Positions 34,452 to 43,530 are shown, numbered from the stretch's first letter. The stretch is 64,000 nucleotides of DNA from Nitratireductor arenosus (GCF_009742725.1 NZ_WPHG01000001.1:186001-250000), one strand, 5' to 3'. The notes: generated by a model not told the origin, from the sequence alone. Numbers and translations: made by a program.

Positions 34452-36904
34452 CCACGCCGCCGATCGCACAGTGGAGCAAGCGCCTCATCAAGGGCGGCAG
34501 GATCGATGACGACGAGGCCCTGCTGCTTGCCGGGTGCGACGAGCTCGACGACCTCGTCGCCGCAGGCGGCGCAATCCGCGATGCCGGTCACGGCGACGTC
34601 GTCACGGTCTCGCGCAAGGTGTTTATTCCGCTCACCCAGCTCTGCCGCGACGTCTGCCATTACTGCACCTTCGCGCAGGCACCGCGAAACTGCGGCGCAG
34701 CCTTCCTGACGCCCGAGCAGGTTTTGGCAATCGCCAAGGACGGCGTCAAAGCAGGCTGCGACGAGGCGCTGTTCACGCTCGGCGACAAGCCGGAGCTGCG
34801 CTACCGGATCGCCCGCGAGGAACTGGGCGCGCTCGGCCACGAAACCACTGTCGATTATCTCGCCGCGATGGCTGACATGGTGCTGCGCGAGACCGGTCTG
34901 CTGCCCCATATCAATGCCGGCGTGATGAGCGAGGACGAAATCCGCGTGCTGCGCGCAGTCTCCGTCTCGCAGGGCATCATGCTGGAAACCGCGTCCGAGC
35001 GGCTGAGCGAACGCGGCGGGCCGCATTTCGGCTCGCCCGACAAAAACCCCGCCGTAAGGCTGGCCACGATCGCGGCGGCAGGCCGCGCCAAGGTGCCGTT
35101 TACCAGCGGCATCCTGATCGGTATCGGCGAGACCCGGCGCGAGCGCGTCGAGGCGCTGCTCGCCCTGCGCGCGCTTCACGCCGAGCATGGCCACATTCAG
35201 GAAATCATCGTCCAGAACTTCCGCGCCAAGCCCGGCACCAAGATGGCAGATGCGCCCGAGCCGAGCCTGGACGACCAGCTCTGGACGATCGCCGTCGCCC
35301 GGATGATCTTCGGTCCCGAGATGGCGATCCAGTCGCCACCCAATCTGCGCGCCCACGGGCTGAAGCCGCTGATCGACGCCGGCATCAACGATTGGGGCGG
35401 CGTCTCGCCGGTCACCCCCGATCATGTCAATCCGGAAGCGCCCTGGCCGGAGCTCGAGCGGCTCGCAGCCGAGACCGCGCGCGCCGGCAAGACGCTCGCG
35501 CCGCGCCTGGCCGTCTACCCGGCCTGGCTGGACGAAGCCGGCACCTGGCTGGCGCCGGAACCGCGCAAGGCCGCTTTGCGCCGCCAGGACACGTCGGGCC
35601 TTGCCCATGAAAGCGGCTGGCGCGTCGGCCGGACCGAGCGCGGCCATGATTTCCCGGCCGCCGCCACCCTACCCTCGCGTGCCGCCGCCGCCATGCGCGC
35701 GATCGACATGGCCGTCGCCGGCCGGCCGCTCGACGAGCAGGCGATCGTGTCGCTTTTCGAGGCGCGTGGATCGATGGCCGACGCCGTCATCGACGCCGCC
35801 GACGCGCTGCGCCGCGAGACGGTGGGCGACACGGTTGGCTACGTGGTCACACGCAACATCAACTACACGAACGTGTGCACTTATGGCTGCCGGTTCTGCG
35901 CCTTTTCCAAGGGCCGGACGGCAGCCCATCTGCGCGGACGCCCCTACGATCTGGAATTGTCGGAAATCACCCGACGGGTCGGCGAAGCTTGGGAGCGCGG
36001 CGGCGTCGAGGTCTGCATGCAGGGCGGCATCCACCCCGACTATACCGGCGAGACCTATCTGGAAATCTGCCGCGCCGCCAAGCGCGCCGCCCCCGGCATC
36101 CACGTTCACGCTTTCTCGCCGCTCGAGGTCAGTCACGGCGCGCAATCGCTCAACATTCCGGTACGCGAATTCCTTGAACGGCTGAAGGAGGCCGGGCTCG
36201 GCAGCCTGCCGGGCACGGCGGCCGAAATCCTCGACGACGAGATACGCGCGGCGCTGTGCGCACAAAAACTGTCGACGGAGGACTGGCTCGGCGTGATCGA
36301 GGCCGCGCACGAGATCGGCCTGCGCACCACGGCCACCATCATGTTCGGCCATGTCGAGCGCTATCGGCATTGGGCACGGCACATTCTGCGCATCCGCGCC
36401 CTGCAGGAACGAACCGGCGGCTTCACCGAATTCGTGCCGCTGCCCTTCGTGCACATGGAAGCGCCGATCTATCTCAAGGGCGACGCCCGCCAGGGGCCGA
36501 GCTTCCGCGAAGCGGTGATGATGCATGCCGTGTCGCGCCTAGCCCTGAACCCGGTGATCGCCAATATCCAGGTCTCCTGGGTGAAGATGGGCGAGGAGGG
36601 CATCGCCGCCGCGCTGCGGGCGGGCGCCAACGACCTCGGTGGCGTGCTGATGGACGAATCGATCAGCCGCGCCGCCGGCACCCGCCACGGGCAGGAGTTC
36701 CCGCCGCATCGCATGGACGAGACGATCCGCGACGCCGGCCGCAACCCGCGCCAGCGCACCACGCTCTACGGCACCCCGAACGAGGTGCAGCAGCGCCGGT
36801 CGCGTCAGGCGCCGCCGCTGGCCGAGCGCGTCCAGGCGCCGGCACTCAAACGTGCCCGCATCGGCAGCCGGCACGCCCTGGCCGAAGCCGGCTTGGCAGG
36901 CTGA
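34448..36904 (+). CDS. fbiC: 7,8-didemethyl-8-hydroxy-5-deazariboflavin (FO) synthase, fused CofG-CofH (FbiC)
   Basis: 818-residue bifunctional radical-SAM protein, as in actinobacteria; archaea use separate CofG and CofH. The first CxxxCxxC cluster site is CRDVCHYC (Cys66, 70, 73) in the CofG half, the second CTYGCRFC (Cys477, 481, 484) in the CofH half. It makes the deazaflavin FO from tyrosine and a flavin-pathway intermediate. Other motifs include GVMSEDEIRVLRAVSVSQGIMLETASERL and VCMQGGIHPDYTGETY. It starts in an ATGA overlap with cofC behind GAGGAGA, completing an unbroken npdG-cofE-cofD-cofC-fbiC transcription unit. Confidence 0.95.
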   Translation: MTTPPIAQWSKRLIKGGRIDDDEALLLAGCDELDDLVAAGGAIRDAGHGDVVTVSRKVFIPLTQLCRDVCHYCTFAQAPRNCGAAFLTPEQVLAIAKDGVKAGCDEALFTLGDKPELRYRIAREELGALGHETTVDYLAAMADMVLRETGLLPHINAGVMSEDEIRVLRAVSVSQGIMLETASERLSERGGPHFGSPDKNPAVRLATIAAAGRAKVPFTSGILIGIGETRRERVEALLALRALHAEHGHIQEIIVQNFRAKPGTKMADAPEPSLDDQLWTIAVARMIFGPEMAIQSPPNLRAHGLKPLIDAGINDWGGVSPVTPDHVNPEAPWPELERLAAETARAGKTLAPRLAVYPAWLDEAGTWLAPEPRKAALRRQDTSGLAHESGWRVGRTERGHDFPAAATLPSRAAAAMRAIDMAVAGRPLDEQAIVSLFEARGSMADAVIDAADALRRETVGDTVGYVVTRNINYTNVCTYGCRFCAFSKGRTAAHLRGRPYDLELSEITRRVGEAWERGGVEVCMQGGIHPDYTGETYLEICRAAKRAAPGIHVHAFSPLEVSHGAQSLNIPVREFLERLKEAGLGSLPGTAAEILDDEIRAALCAQKLSTEDWLGVIEAAHEIGLRTTATIMFGHVERYRHWARHILRIRALQERTGGFTEFVPLPFVHMEAPIYLKGDARQGPSFREAVMMHAVSRLALNPVIANIQVSWVKMGEEGIAAALRAGANDLGGVLMDESISRAAGTRHGQEFPPHRMDETIRDAGRNPRQRTTLYGTPNEVQQRRSRQAPPLAERVQAPALKRARIGSRHALAEAGLAG

Positions 36905-36918
36905 AGAAAGCAGCTTTT

Positions 36919-36950
36919 CCCGCCGCGCCGGCGAATGGCCGGCATGCGGG
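36919..36950 (+). terminator. possible terminator/hairpin after fbiC
   Basis: Inverted repeat of CCCGC and GCCGGC arms pairing with GCCGGC and GCGGG, with a GAATG loop. It begins 15 bases after the fbiC stop and is followed by only a short T run. May partially separate fbiC from pntAB. Confidence 0.45.
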
Positions 36951-37030
36951 CGTTTCGGTACGGCCGCTGCGCAGGCTGTCGGGCCGCAACGCCCTTCGCC
37001 GCCTCCACCAACAATAAGAGGACAAAAAAA

Positions 37031-38605
37031 ATGAAAATCGGAACGCCAAGGGAGGTGCTTGACGGCGAGGCCCGCGTCGCGATGACACCGGACAGCGCCA
37101 GGATGCTGCGGAAACTCGGCTTCGCCTGCGCCATCGAGACCGGTGCCGGCGAGAAGGCCGGCTTCACCGACGCCGCCTATGAAGAAGCCGGCGTCGAGAT
37201 CGTCAAATCGGCCGAGCGCCTGTGGGCGGATGCCGACCTCGTCGCCAAGGTTCGCCCGCCGACCGAGACTGAGATCGAGCGGCTGAGCAAGGGCAAGGTG
37301 CTGATCTCCTTCTTCCACCCGGCCCAGAACGAGGCGCTGATGCGCCAGGCCGCCGACAGAGGCGTGACCGTGGTGGCGATGGACATGGTGCCGCGCATCA
37401 GCCGCGCCCAGAAGCTCGACGCGCTGTCGTCGATGGCCAACATCGCCGGCTATCGCGCGGTGATCGAGGCCGGCAACAATTTCGGCCGCTTCTTCACCGG
37501 CCAGGTGACCGCCGCCGGCAAGGTGCCACCGGCCAGGGTGCTGGTGGTCGGCGCCGGCGTCGCCGGCCTCGCCGCGATCGGCACCTCCACCGCGCTCGGC
37601 GCGATCACCTACGCCTTCGACGTTCGCCCGGAAGTGGCCGAGCAGATCGAATCGATGGGCGCGGAATTCGTCTATCTCGATTTCGACAGCGACCAGCAGG
37701 ACGGATCCGCCAGCGGCGGTTACGCCGCGCCGTCCTCGCCCGAGTTCCAGGCCAAGCAGCTCGAAAAATTCCGCGCGCTCGCGCCCGAGATCGACATCGT
37801 CATCACCACCGCTTTGATTCCCAACCGCGACGCGCCTGTGTTGTGGACCAGGGACATGGTCGAGGCGATGAAGCCCGGCTCCGTCATCGTCGACCTGGCC
37901 GCCGAACGCGGCGGCAATTGCGAACTGACAGTCAAGGACGACAGGATCGTCACCGACAATAAGGTGACGATCATCGGCTACACCGACTTTCCAAGCCGCA
38001 TGGCAACCCAGTCCTCGACGCTTTATGCCAACAATGTCCGCCAGTTCGTGGGCGAGCTCGCGCCGGCCAAGGACGGCACGCTAATTCACGACATGGACGA
38101 CGACGTCATCCGCGGATCGACCGTCGCCCATCAGGGCGCCGTGACCTATCCGCCGCCGCCGCCGAAAGTACGGGCGATCGCGGCAGCACCGCGCAAGGAC
38201 AAGCCGAAGGAGCCGAGCCCGGAAGAAAAGCGCGCGCTGGAAATCGCCGCCTTCCGCGCCCAGACGCGGCGCCAGGCCGGCCTACTCGTCGCCGGGGCGG
38301 CGCTGATCGCCCTTGTCGGCGCGGTCGCGCCGGCCTCCTTCATGCAGCATTTCATCGTCTTCGTGCTCGCCTGCTTCATCGGCTTCCAGGTGATCTGGAA
38401 CGTCAGCCACGCGCTGCACACGCCGTTGATGGCGGTGACCAACGCCATCTCGGGCATCGTCGTGCTCGGGGCGCTGCTGCAGATCGGCTCGGGCGACTGG
38501 CTCGTCGTGACACTCGCCGCCATTTCGATGCTGATCGCCACCATCAACATCGTCGGCGGCTTTCTGGTCACGCGCCGCATGCTCGCAATGTTCCAGAAAT
38601 CCTGA
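37031..38605 (+). CDS. pntA: NAD(P) transhydrogenase alpha subunit, fused form (PntA)
   Basis: 524 residues, similar to E. coli PntA (about 510). NAD-binding domain I has [44 protein letters not shown] and [16 protein letters not shown] Pro/Lys-rich linker near 375-410 leads to four membrane helices, with [22 protein letters not shown] containing the conserved proton-path region. The ATG at 37031 follows GAGGACA. It couples NADH to NADP+ reduction using the proton gradient, together with PntB. Located 126 bases after fbiC, where it could supply NADPH to NpdG. Confidence 0.93.
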   Translation: MKIGTPREVLDGEARVAMTPDSARMLRKLGFACAIETGAGEKAGFTDAAYEEAGVEIVKSAERLWADADLVAKVRPPTETEIERLSKGKVLISFFHPAQNEALMRQAADRGVTVVAMDMVPRISRAQKLDALSSMANIAGYRAVIEAGNNFGRFFTGQVTAAGKVPPARVLVVGAGVAGLAAIGTSTALGAITYAFDVRPEVAEQIESMGAEFVYLDFDSDQQDGSASGGYAAPSSPEFQAKQLEKFRALAPEIDIVITTALIPNRDAPVLWTRDMVEAMKPGSVIVDLAAERGGNCELTVKDDRIVTDNKVTIIGYTDFPSRMATQSSTLYANNVRQFVGELAPAKDGTLIHDMDDDVIRGSTVAHQGAVTYPPPPPKVRAIAAAPRKDKPKEPSPEEKRALEIAAFRAQTRRQAGLLVAGAALIALVGAVAPASFMQHFIVFVLACFIGFQVIWNVSHALHTPLMAVTNAISGIVVLGALLQIGSGDWLVVTLAAISMLIATINIVGGFLVTRRMLAMFQKS

Positions 38606-38619
38606 GGCGGAGGCAGCAT

Positions 38620-40062
38620 ATGTTCGCACAACCATTGGTTACCTCCGCCGCCGTCGCGGCGAGCGTGCTCTTCATCCTGTCGCTCGGCGGGCTCTCCAAT
38701 CAGGAAAGCGCCAAGCGCGCGGTCTGGTACGGCATCGCCGGCATGGCGCTCGCCGTGGTCTTCACCGCGCTCGGGCCGGGGGTCAGCAATTACGGGCTGA
38801 TGCTGGCCATGGTGCTCGTCGGCGCCGTGATCGGCACGGTCGTCGCCCGGCGGGTGGAAATGACGCAGATGCCGCAACTGGTCGCCGCGCTGCATTCCTT
38901 CGTCGGCCTCGCCGCCGTGTTCGTCGGGCTCAACGCCGAGATGGAACGGCTGCGCGTTGAGGGGTTGCGGGCGGCGGGCGAGAGCCTCGACGGCCTGGCC
39001 GCCTTCGCCGCCAGGCTCGCCACCAAGACCCCGACCGAGATCGCCTTTCTTCAGGTCGAAGTCGTGCTCGGCGTCTTCATCGGCGCGGTCACCTTCACCG
39101 GGTCCGTGGTCGCTTTCGGCAAGCTCGCCGGCAAACTGGACGGCAAGCCGGCGCAACTGCCGGGCGGACATCTGCTCAACGCCGCCGCCGCACTCGCCTG
39201 CGTGGTGCTGGCGGTCTATTATCTGGCGTTCGGCGGCATGCTGCCCCTGATCGCGATCACGGTTCTGGCGCTGTTCATCGGCTACCATTTGATCATGGGC
39301 ATCGGCGGCGCCGACATGCCGGTGGTCGTCTCGATGCTCAATTCCTATTCGGGCTGGGCCGCGGCCGCGATCGGCTTCACTTTGTCCAACGACCTGCTGA
39401 TCGTCACCGGCGCGCTGGTCGGTTCCTCGGGCGCGATCCTGTCCTACATCATGTGCAAGGCCATGAACCGAGCCTTCGTGTCGGTCATTCTCGGCGGTTT
39501 CGGTGGCGCGAGCGGCTCGCAAATGGCGGTCGAGGGCGAAATGATCGCCACCACCGCCGACGAGGCGGCCGCCGCGCTGGACGACGCCGACAGCGTGGTC
39601 ATCGTGCCGGGTTACGGCATGGCGGTCGCCCAGGCGCAAAGCGCGGTTTCCGAACTCACGCGCAGGCTTCGCGCCAAGGGCAAAGAGGTGCGCTTCGCCA
39701 TCCACCCTGTCGCCGGCCGCCTGCCCGGGCACATGAACGTGCTTCTGGCCGAGGCCAAGGTGCCCTACGACATCGTTCTGGAGATGGACGAGATCAACGA
39801 GGATTTCTCCGACACCGAGGTCGCCATCGTCATCGGCTCGAACGACATCGTGAACCCGGCAGCCCAGGACGATCCGAACTCGCCGATTGCCGGCATGCCG
39901 GTCCTGGAGGTCTGGAAGGCCGGTACCGTCATCGTGTGCAAGCGCGGCCAGGGAACCGGCTATTCCGGCATCGAGAACCCGCTGTTCTTCAAGGACAATG
40001 CCCGCATGCTGTATGGCGACGCCAAACAGTCGATCAACGAGTTGCTGACCAAGATCGGCTGA
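38620..40062 (+). CDS. pntB: NAD(P) transhydrogenase beta subunit (PntB)
   Basis: 480 residues. The N-terminal part forms about nine membrane helices (domain II). [15 protein letters not shown] and [19 protein letters not shown] lead to NADP-binding domain III with [32 protein letters not shown] and [25 protein letters not shown]. The gene starts 15 bases after pntA behind GGAGGC. It ends the plus-strand run and is followed by a strong terminator at 40085-40112. Confidence 0.95.
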   Translation: MFAQPLVTSAAVAASVLFILSLGGLSNQESAKRAVWYGIAGMALAVVFTALGPGVSNYGLMLAMVLVGAVIGTVVARRVEMTQMPQLVAALHSFVGLAAVFVGLNAEMERLRVEGLRAAGESLDGLAAFAARLATKTPTEIAFLQVEVVLGVFIGAVTFTGSVVAFGKLAGKLDGKPAQLPGGHLLNAAAALACVVLAVYYLAFGGMLPLIAITVLALFIGYHLIMGIGGADMPVVVSMLNSYSGWAAAAIGFTLSNDLLIVTGALVGSSGAILSYIMCKAMNRAFVSVILGGFGGASGSQMAVEGEMIATTADEAAAALDDADSVVIVPGYGMAVAQAQSAVSELTRRLRAKGKEVRFAIHPVAGRLPGHMNVLLAEAKVPYDIVLEMDEINEDFSDTEVAIVIGSNDIVNPAAQDDPNSPIAGMPVLEVWKAGTVIVCKRGQGTGYSGIENPLFFKDNARMLYGDAKQSINELLTKIG

Positions 40063-40084
40063 ACGGTTTCCCTCTGCCGACGAA

Positions 40085-40112
40085 AAAGGCCCGGCGCACG
40101 CGCCGGGCCTTT
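40085..40112. terminator. strong bidirectional Rho-independent terminator
   Basis: Near-perfect hairpin AAAGGCCCGGCGC / GCGCCGGGCCTTT with a minimal loop, 23 bases after the pntB stop and 28 before the end of the convergent RidA gene. A and T runs on both sides allow termination in both directions. Confidence 0.9.
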
Positions 40113-40139
40113 CTTGTGCGCGCGAGCGCCCGAGGCCGG

Positions 40140-40517
40140 TCAGTCGACCTCGATCACCGCTTCGACTTCGACCAGCGCGCCTTTCGGCAGGGCCGAGACC
40201 TCGTAGCAGGCGCGGGCCGGATAGGGCTCGGCGAACGCCTTGCCGTATTCCTCGTTGATGGCCGCGAACCCACCCAGATCAGTCAGAAGTATGGTGGTCT
40301 TGACCGTGCGCGAAATGTCGCTGCCGGCTTCCTTGGCGATCGCCGCGATATTGGCCAGGCACTGGCGCATCTGACCGACCGCGTCCGAGGTCGCGAATTC
40401 GCCCGTCGCGGGGTCGATCGGCAACTGTCCCGAAACGAACAGCAGCGAGCCGGTGCGCACGGCCTGCGAATAAGGACCGATCGCGGCAGGCGCGGCGGCG
40501 GTGGAAACTGGCTTCAT
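40140..40517 (-). CDS. ridA: RidA/YjgF family enamine/imine deaminase
   Basis: 125 residues, the full RidA length. AIGPYSQAVRTGSLLFVSGQLP and the C-terminal ARACYEVSALPKGALVEVEAVI contain the family's conserved Arg and Glu. It hydrolyses reactive 2-aminoacrylate-type imines formed by PLP enzymes. GGAGAAAG precedes the ATG at 40517. Its placement between pntAB and an FCD regulator suggests a catabolic rather than housekeeping copy, but that is only context. Confidence 0.9.
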   Translation of the reverse strand: MKPVSTAAAPAAIGPYSQAVRTGSLLFVSGQLPIDPATGEFATSDAVGQMRQCLANIAAIAKEAGSDISRTVKTTILLTDLGGFAAINEEYGKAFAEPYPARACYEVSALPKGALVEVEAVIEVD

Positions 40518-40710
40518 TCGACTTTCTCCGTGGTTGAGCCGGGTCCTCGTCGGCACGAAAGCCCGGACTGGGTGAGCTGCAATTGCGGTGCGGACCGGCT
40601 GAGACGGAAGCCGGTATCGTGTTGCGGTCGGCCCAAAAGGCCTGCGGCGCGGCGATCTTGACGTCACCATCCCCGCATCGGCCGAACGGCCGGCCCGTCG
40701 ACCCCGGGAT

Positions 40711-41427
40711 TCAGCGCCTGCTGCCGGCTGCCATGGCCGGAGCGATATTGGCCTCGTTCAAGCTCGAATATTGGGTGATGCCGTCCATGACCATCTGGCG
40801 CACGCTATCGATATGCGCGATCGTGGTGGCGCGTGCCGTCGCCTTGTCGCCCTGCGCCAGCGCCTCGATCAGCGTGTGGTGCTCGGCGCGCACCTCGGTC
40901 GGGCGCTCGCGCAGCACGTAGCCCAAATGCAGAAGCCGTGTCATTTCGTCGAGGATCTGTTCCAGCAGCGCAGTCAGCCGCGAATTGTTGGCCGCACGTG
41001 CGATCTCGAGATGAAACGCCTTGTTGGCGGCAATAAAATGGGCCTCGCTTTCCACCTCGCCCGGCACGTAGCCGTGCGCGCAGCGCGCGTCCAGTTCCAG
41101 CAGCCGGTCGCCATCGACCCCGCCGCAGGCCATCTCGCTGATCGCCGGCTCGACGATCCGGCGCAGCTCGAACAATTCGCGCATCGCCTTCAGTGTGACC
41201 GGCGCGATCACATGTCCCCTCCGCGGCTGCGGCACGACATAGGATTCCTGCGACAGGCGCGACAAGGCCGCACGGATCGGAGCCTTTCCGAAACCGTAGA
41301 GACCGCAAAGCTTGGTTTCGCTAACCTCCTCGCCGGGACGGAGTCGGCACCAGACGATGTCGTCCTTTATCTTCGCGTAAGCCTGTTCGCTCAGGCCGAT
41401 CCGCGGCAGCTCCTCGGACGTGTTCAT
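40711..41427 (-). CDS. GntR-family transcriptional regulator with FCD domain
   Basis: 238 residues. The N-terminal winged helix is (AYAKIKDDIVWCRLRPGEEVSETKL, GFGKAPIRAALSRLSQESYV). The all-helical FCD domain has the metal-site His/Asp pattern ELDARCAHGY, NKAFHLEIARAANN and EHHTLIEAL. It lies upstream of ridA on the same strand, 193 bases away, and could regulate it. An inverted repeat at 41498-41516 is a candidate autoregulatory site. Confidence 0.85.
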   Translation of the reverse strand: MNTSEELPRIGLSEQAYAKIKDDIVWCRLRPGEEVSETKLCGLYGFGKAPIRAALSRLSQESYVVPQPRRGHVIAPVTLKAMRELFELRRIVEPAISEMACGGVDGDRLLELDARCAHGYVPGEVESEAHFIAANKAFHLEIARAANNSRLTALLEQILDEMTRLLHLGYVLRERPTEVRAEHHTLIEALAQGDKATARATTIAHIDSVRQMVMDGITQYSSLNEANIAPAMAAGSRR

Positions 41428-41497
41428 AGGCCTGTTGGTCTCCTGTCGGCGAGCTTTGAGTCACCGTTCTTAGTATCACTGACCTTGCATCGAGGGC

Positions 41498-41516
41498 AAA
41501 CTGACATGTGCAGTTT
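41498..41516. promoter_or_regulatory. candidate operator (AAACTG-N7-CAGTTT)
   Basis: Perfect 6-bp inverted repeat with an ACATGT palindrome inside, 71 bases upstream of the FCD-GntR start. It lies in the 249-base gap 41428-41676, which otherwise shows only a further 7-5-7 inverted repeat (GCCGACG / CGTCGGC, 41579-41597) and no convincing gene. Confidence 0.4.
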
Positions 41517-41676
41517 ATTCGCGCTGGATAGTCGATGGAACAAGCTGGGATCACGCGATGGCGCGACATCATCGCCGAGCCGACGCGAACCGTCGGCGAC
41601 GTGCATTGGCAGGGATTTCGACCAACGCACGGGGCGCGGATCACGGCAAAGCCAGGACGATGCTCAACGTCGCAAA

Positions 41677-42171
41677 TCAGTCTCCCGGAACGCCGGCCGC
41701 GGTTCTACCCGGTCCGGCTTCCCAGCCGAGCCGTCGCAGCGCAAGGAGGGCGAGAGCGGCGAGCAAGACCGCCTTGGCGGTTTCGGCGACCGCGTAGAGG
41801 AGATGATGCCAGCTTGCCGGCTCCGGTCGCCCCTGGATGACGGCTTCGACCCGCGCGTCGAGGGCCGGCAGTAGCCAGATCGCCTCCACCGCGACGAACG
41901 CGAGCACGGCCGCAGCCAGCAGCCGGGCGCCCCGTCCCGCGCCGGGTAGACCAACGGAAACCGCGAGCAGAACGGCGAAGCCCCACTCGACCCGCGAAAA
42001 CAGGCCAAAAGTGACCCGGCCGACCTCAAGGGCGACCGGCAGCGCGAGCGAAGGCGCCTGGAATTTGACCGGTGTCGCCAGGAAGGACACGCCGACGACC
42101 ATGCCAAGCCACACGGCCGCCGCAAGCGCGGTCAGCGCCGCGGGCAGACGGACAGGCATTCGCTTCGCCAT
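41677..42171 (-). CDS. small integral membrane protein, unknown function
   Basis: 164 residues with four predicted membrane helices (around 10-30, 60-78, 83-105 and 125-145). Conserved-looking stretch: VVGVSFLATPVKFQAPSLALPVALEVGRVTF then SRVEWGF; I recall similar uncharacterised proteobacterial membrane proteins (DUF4149-like) but cannot assign a function. It starts one base after the end of the truncated hemoglobin gene, so it is probably translated from the same NsrR-type controlled message. Confidence 0.65.
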   Translation of the reverse strand: MAKRMPVRLPAALTALAAAVWLGMVVGVSFLATPVKFQAPSLALPVALEVGRVTFGLFSRVEWGFAVLLAVSVGLPGAGRGARLLAAAVLAFVAVEAIWLLPALDARVEAVIQGRPEPASWHHLLYAVAETAKAVLLAALALLALRRLGWEAGPGRTAAGVPGD

Positions 42172-42172
42172 A

Positions 42173-42643
42173 TCAGACCTCGTGCGTCGACGCCGGACCG
42201 CCGGACGCCGTAACCCCGGCTGCCGGCAGCCGGTAAAACATCGCCAGCTTCAGGCTTGTAGCGATCCGTTCGGCCCGCTCGACGAAGACGGCGGCAAGCG
42301 CCGGTTCGCAAGCCCGTGAAACCGTCTGCCGAAAAAGGCCGAGCCAGATATCGAAATCCTCGGGACGCACCTGTTTCAGCTTCAAATGGGCCGGAACCGG
42401 GCGGCCCTCATAGGCGCCGTTGCGCAAGATCACCGAACACCAGAAATCCGTCATCTTCTCCAGATGCGGCTCCCATGCCTCGCCGATCTCGCCGGCAAAG
42501 ATCGGCCCCAGGCGCGGATCGGCACGAACCCGGCCATAAAAATCGCGCACCAGCCGGCCGATAAAGGCCCGGTCGACGCCCTCGGGAACCGCAAGCTCGC
42601 GCGGCGGAGCCGGCCGGGCGCGCAACGGGAAATGATCGGACAT
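42173..42643 (-). CDS. group III truncated hemoglobin
   Basis: 156 residues. FIGRLVRDFYGRVRADPRLGPIF (helix B with the FY pair), WEPHLEKMTDFWCSVIL (helix E) and the proximal His86 in PVPAHLKL, then FDIWLGLF, are the group III TrHb pattern. Probably handles NO or oxygen chemistry in the cytoplasm. The ATG at 42643 is used because an NsrR-like palindrome lies directly upstream (42656-42678); the in-frame extension to 42721 would cross it. Confidence 0.87.
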   Translation of the reverse strand: MSDHFPLRARPAPPRELAVPEGVDRAFIGRLVRDFYGRVRADPRLGPIFAGEIGEAWEPHLEKMTDFWCSVILRNGAYEGRPVPAHLKLKQVRPEDFDIWLGLFRQTVSRACEPALAAVFVERAERIATSLKLAMFYRLPAAGVTASGGPASTHEV

Positions 42644-42655
42644 GGGCGATCCTAA

Positions 42656-42678
42656 AAGAAGTATTTCAGATATAGCTT
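42656..42678. promoter_or_regulatory. candidate NsrR-type operator before the truncated hemoglobin gene
   Basis: Imperfect 11-1-11 palindrome (AAGAAGTATTT, C, AGATATAGCTT). One arm differs from the usual NsrR half-site AAGATGTATTT at one position, and the arms match each other at 7 of 11. It lies 13 bases upstream of the hemoglobin start, matching NO-responsive repression. Could also affect the divergent folE gene. Confidence 0.55.
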
Positions 42679-42788
42679 TTAACGATCCCGGCGGCGCGCC
42701 GCAAGAGCGCGTGTGTCGCACCGGTCGGTATTCGCGCGCGCGCCGTCATGCGCAGGCGGACCGGAAAGCCGCATTGTCAAACAGTCGC

Positions 42789-42811
42789 GGCGGGAACCTT
42801 CGGCCGCATCC
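42789..42811 (+). promoter_or_regulatory. candidate ECF-type promoter before folE
   Basis: GGCGGGAACCTT followed directly by CGGCCGCATCC. The 12-mer and the GGCCGCATCC decamer both recur at 43531-43560 before the periplasmic/cupredoxin/sigma operon. GGAAC is the usual -35 core of ECF sigma factors; an ECF sigma gene lies 1.8 kb downstream. Confidence 0.45.
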
Positions 42812-42852
42812 CGCATCGAACGGTCGAATGCAGCCGGCACGGAGAACAGATC

Positions 42853-43527
42853 ATGGATATCGCGACGGAGGGTCCGCGGCACGCGACCCGCGCCACGACC
42901 TCGCTCGAAGACCACGGCCGCGCCGCCGCCAAAGCGCGGCGACGTCAGAATAACAGCCCTGCCCTGACCCGAAGCGAAGTCGAGGCCGCGGTGGCGGTGC
43001 TGATACGCTGGGCCGGCGACGATCCAGCCCGGCCAGGCCTGGCCGACACTCCGGCGCGCGTGACACGCGCGTTCGAAGACTGGTTCGGCGGCTACGACCT
43101 AGCGCCCGACGACATTCTGGGCACCACATTCGACGAGATCGGCGGCTACGCGGACCCCGTCGAGTTGCGCGACATCGCCTTCTTTTCCTGGTGCGAGCAC
43201 CACATGGCGCCGATCCGCGGCAAGGCGCATATCGCCTATCTGCCTAGTCAAAGGGTCATCGGCATTTCCAAGCTCGCCCGTCTCGTCGACGCCTTCGCGC
43301 GCCGGCTGCAGATCCAGGAACGTATGACCGACCAGATCGGGGCCGCTATCCAGCAGGTCTTGCAACCGGCCGGCGTGGCCGTCGTCGTCGAGGCACGGCA
43401 CGACTGCATGAGTTCGCGCGGCATACGTGCCTGCGGCACCGGCCTAGTGACGAAAGCCATGTTCGGCGCCTACCGGGAGGATGCGGCGCTGCGCGGCGAA
43501 TTCCTCGCCTCGCTTCAATTGCGTTGA
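42853..43527 (+). CDS. folE: GTP cyclohydrolase I (FolE)
   Basis: 224 residues. Zinc ligands are Cys114 and His117 in WCEHHMAP and Cys185 in HDCMSSRG. PSQRVIGISKLARLVDAFARRLQIQERMT and the CGTGLVTKAMFG end motif are complete. It makes dihydroneopterin triphosphate for tetrahydrofolate or pterin synthesis. The N-terminal 35 residues are Arg-rich and non-conserved. The ATG at 42853 follows GGAGA; a longer frame to 42748 would include the candidate ECF promoter. Placement near a stress-type sigma factor suggests stress-regulated pterin supply. Confidence 0.92.
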   Translation: MDIATEGPRHATRATTSLEDHGRAAAKARRRQNNSPALTRSEVEAAVAVLIRWAGDDPARPGLADTPARVTRAFEDWFGGYDLAPDDILGTTFDEIGGYADPVELRDIAFFSWCEHHMAPIRGKAHIAYLPSQRVIGISKLARLVDAFARRLQIQERMTDQIGAAIQQVLQPAGVAVVVEARHDCMSSRGIRACGTGLVTKAMFGAYREDAALRGEFLASLQLR

Positions 43528-43530
43528 ACC

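Noticed and set aside
41535-41840. Short plus-strand frame in the gap after the FCD-GntR gene
   Set aside because: No family motif, weak start context, overlaps the end of the membrane-protein gene.
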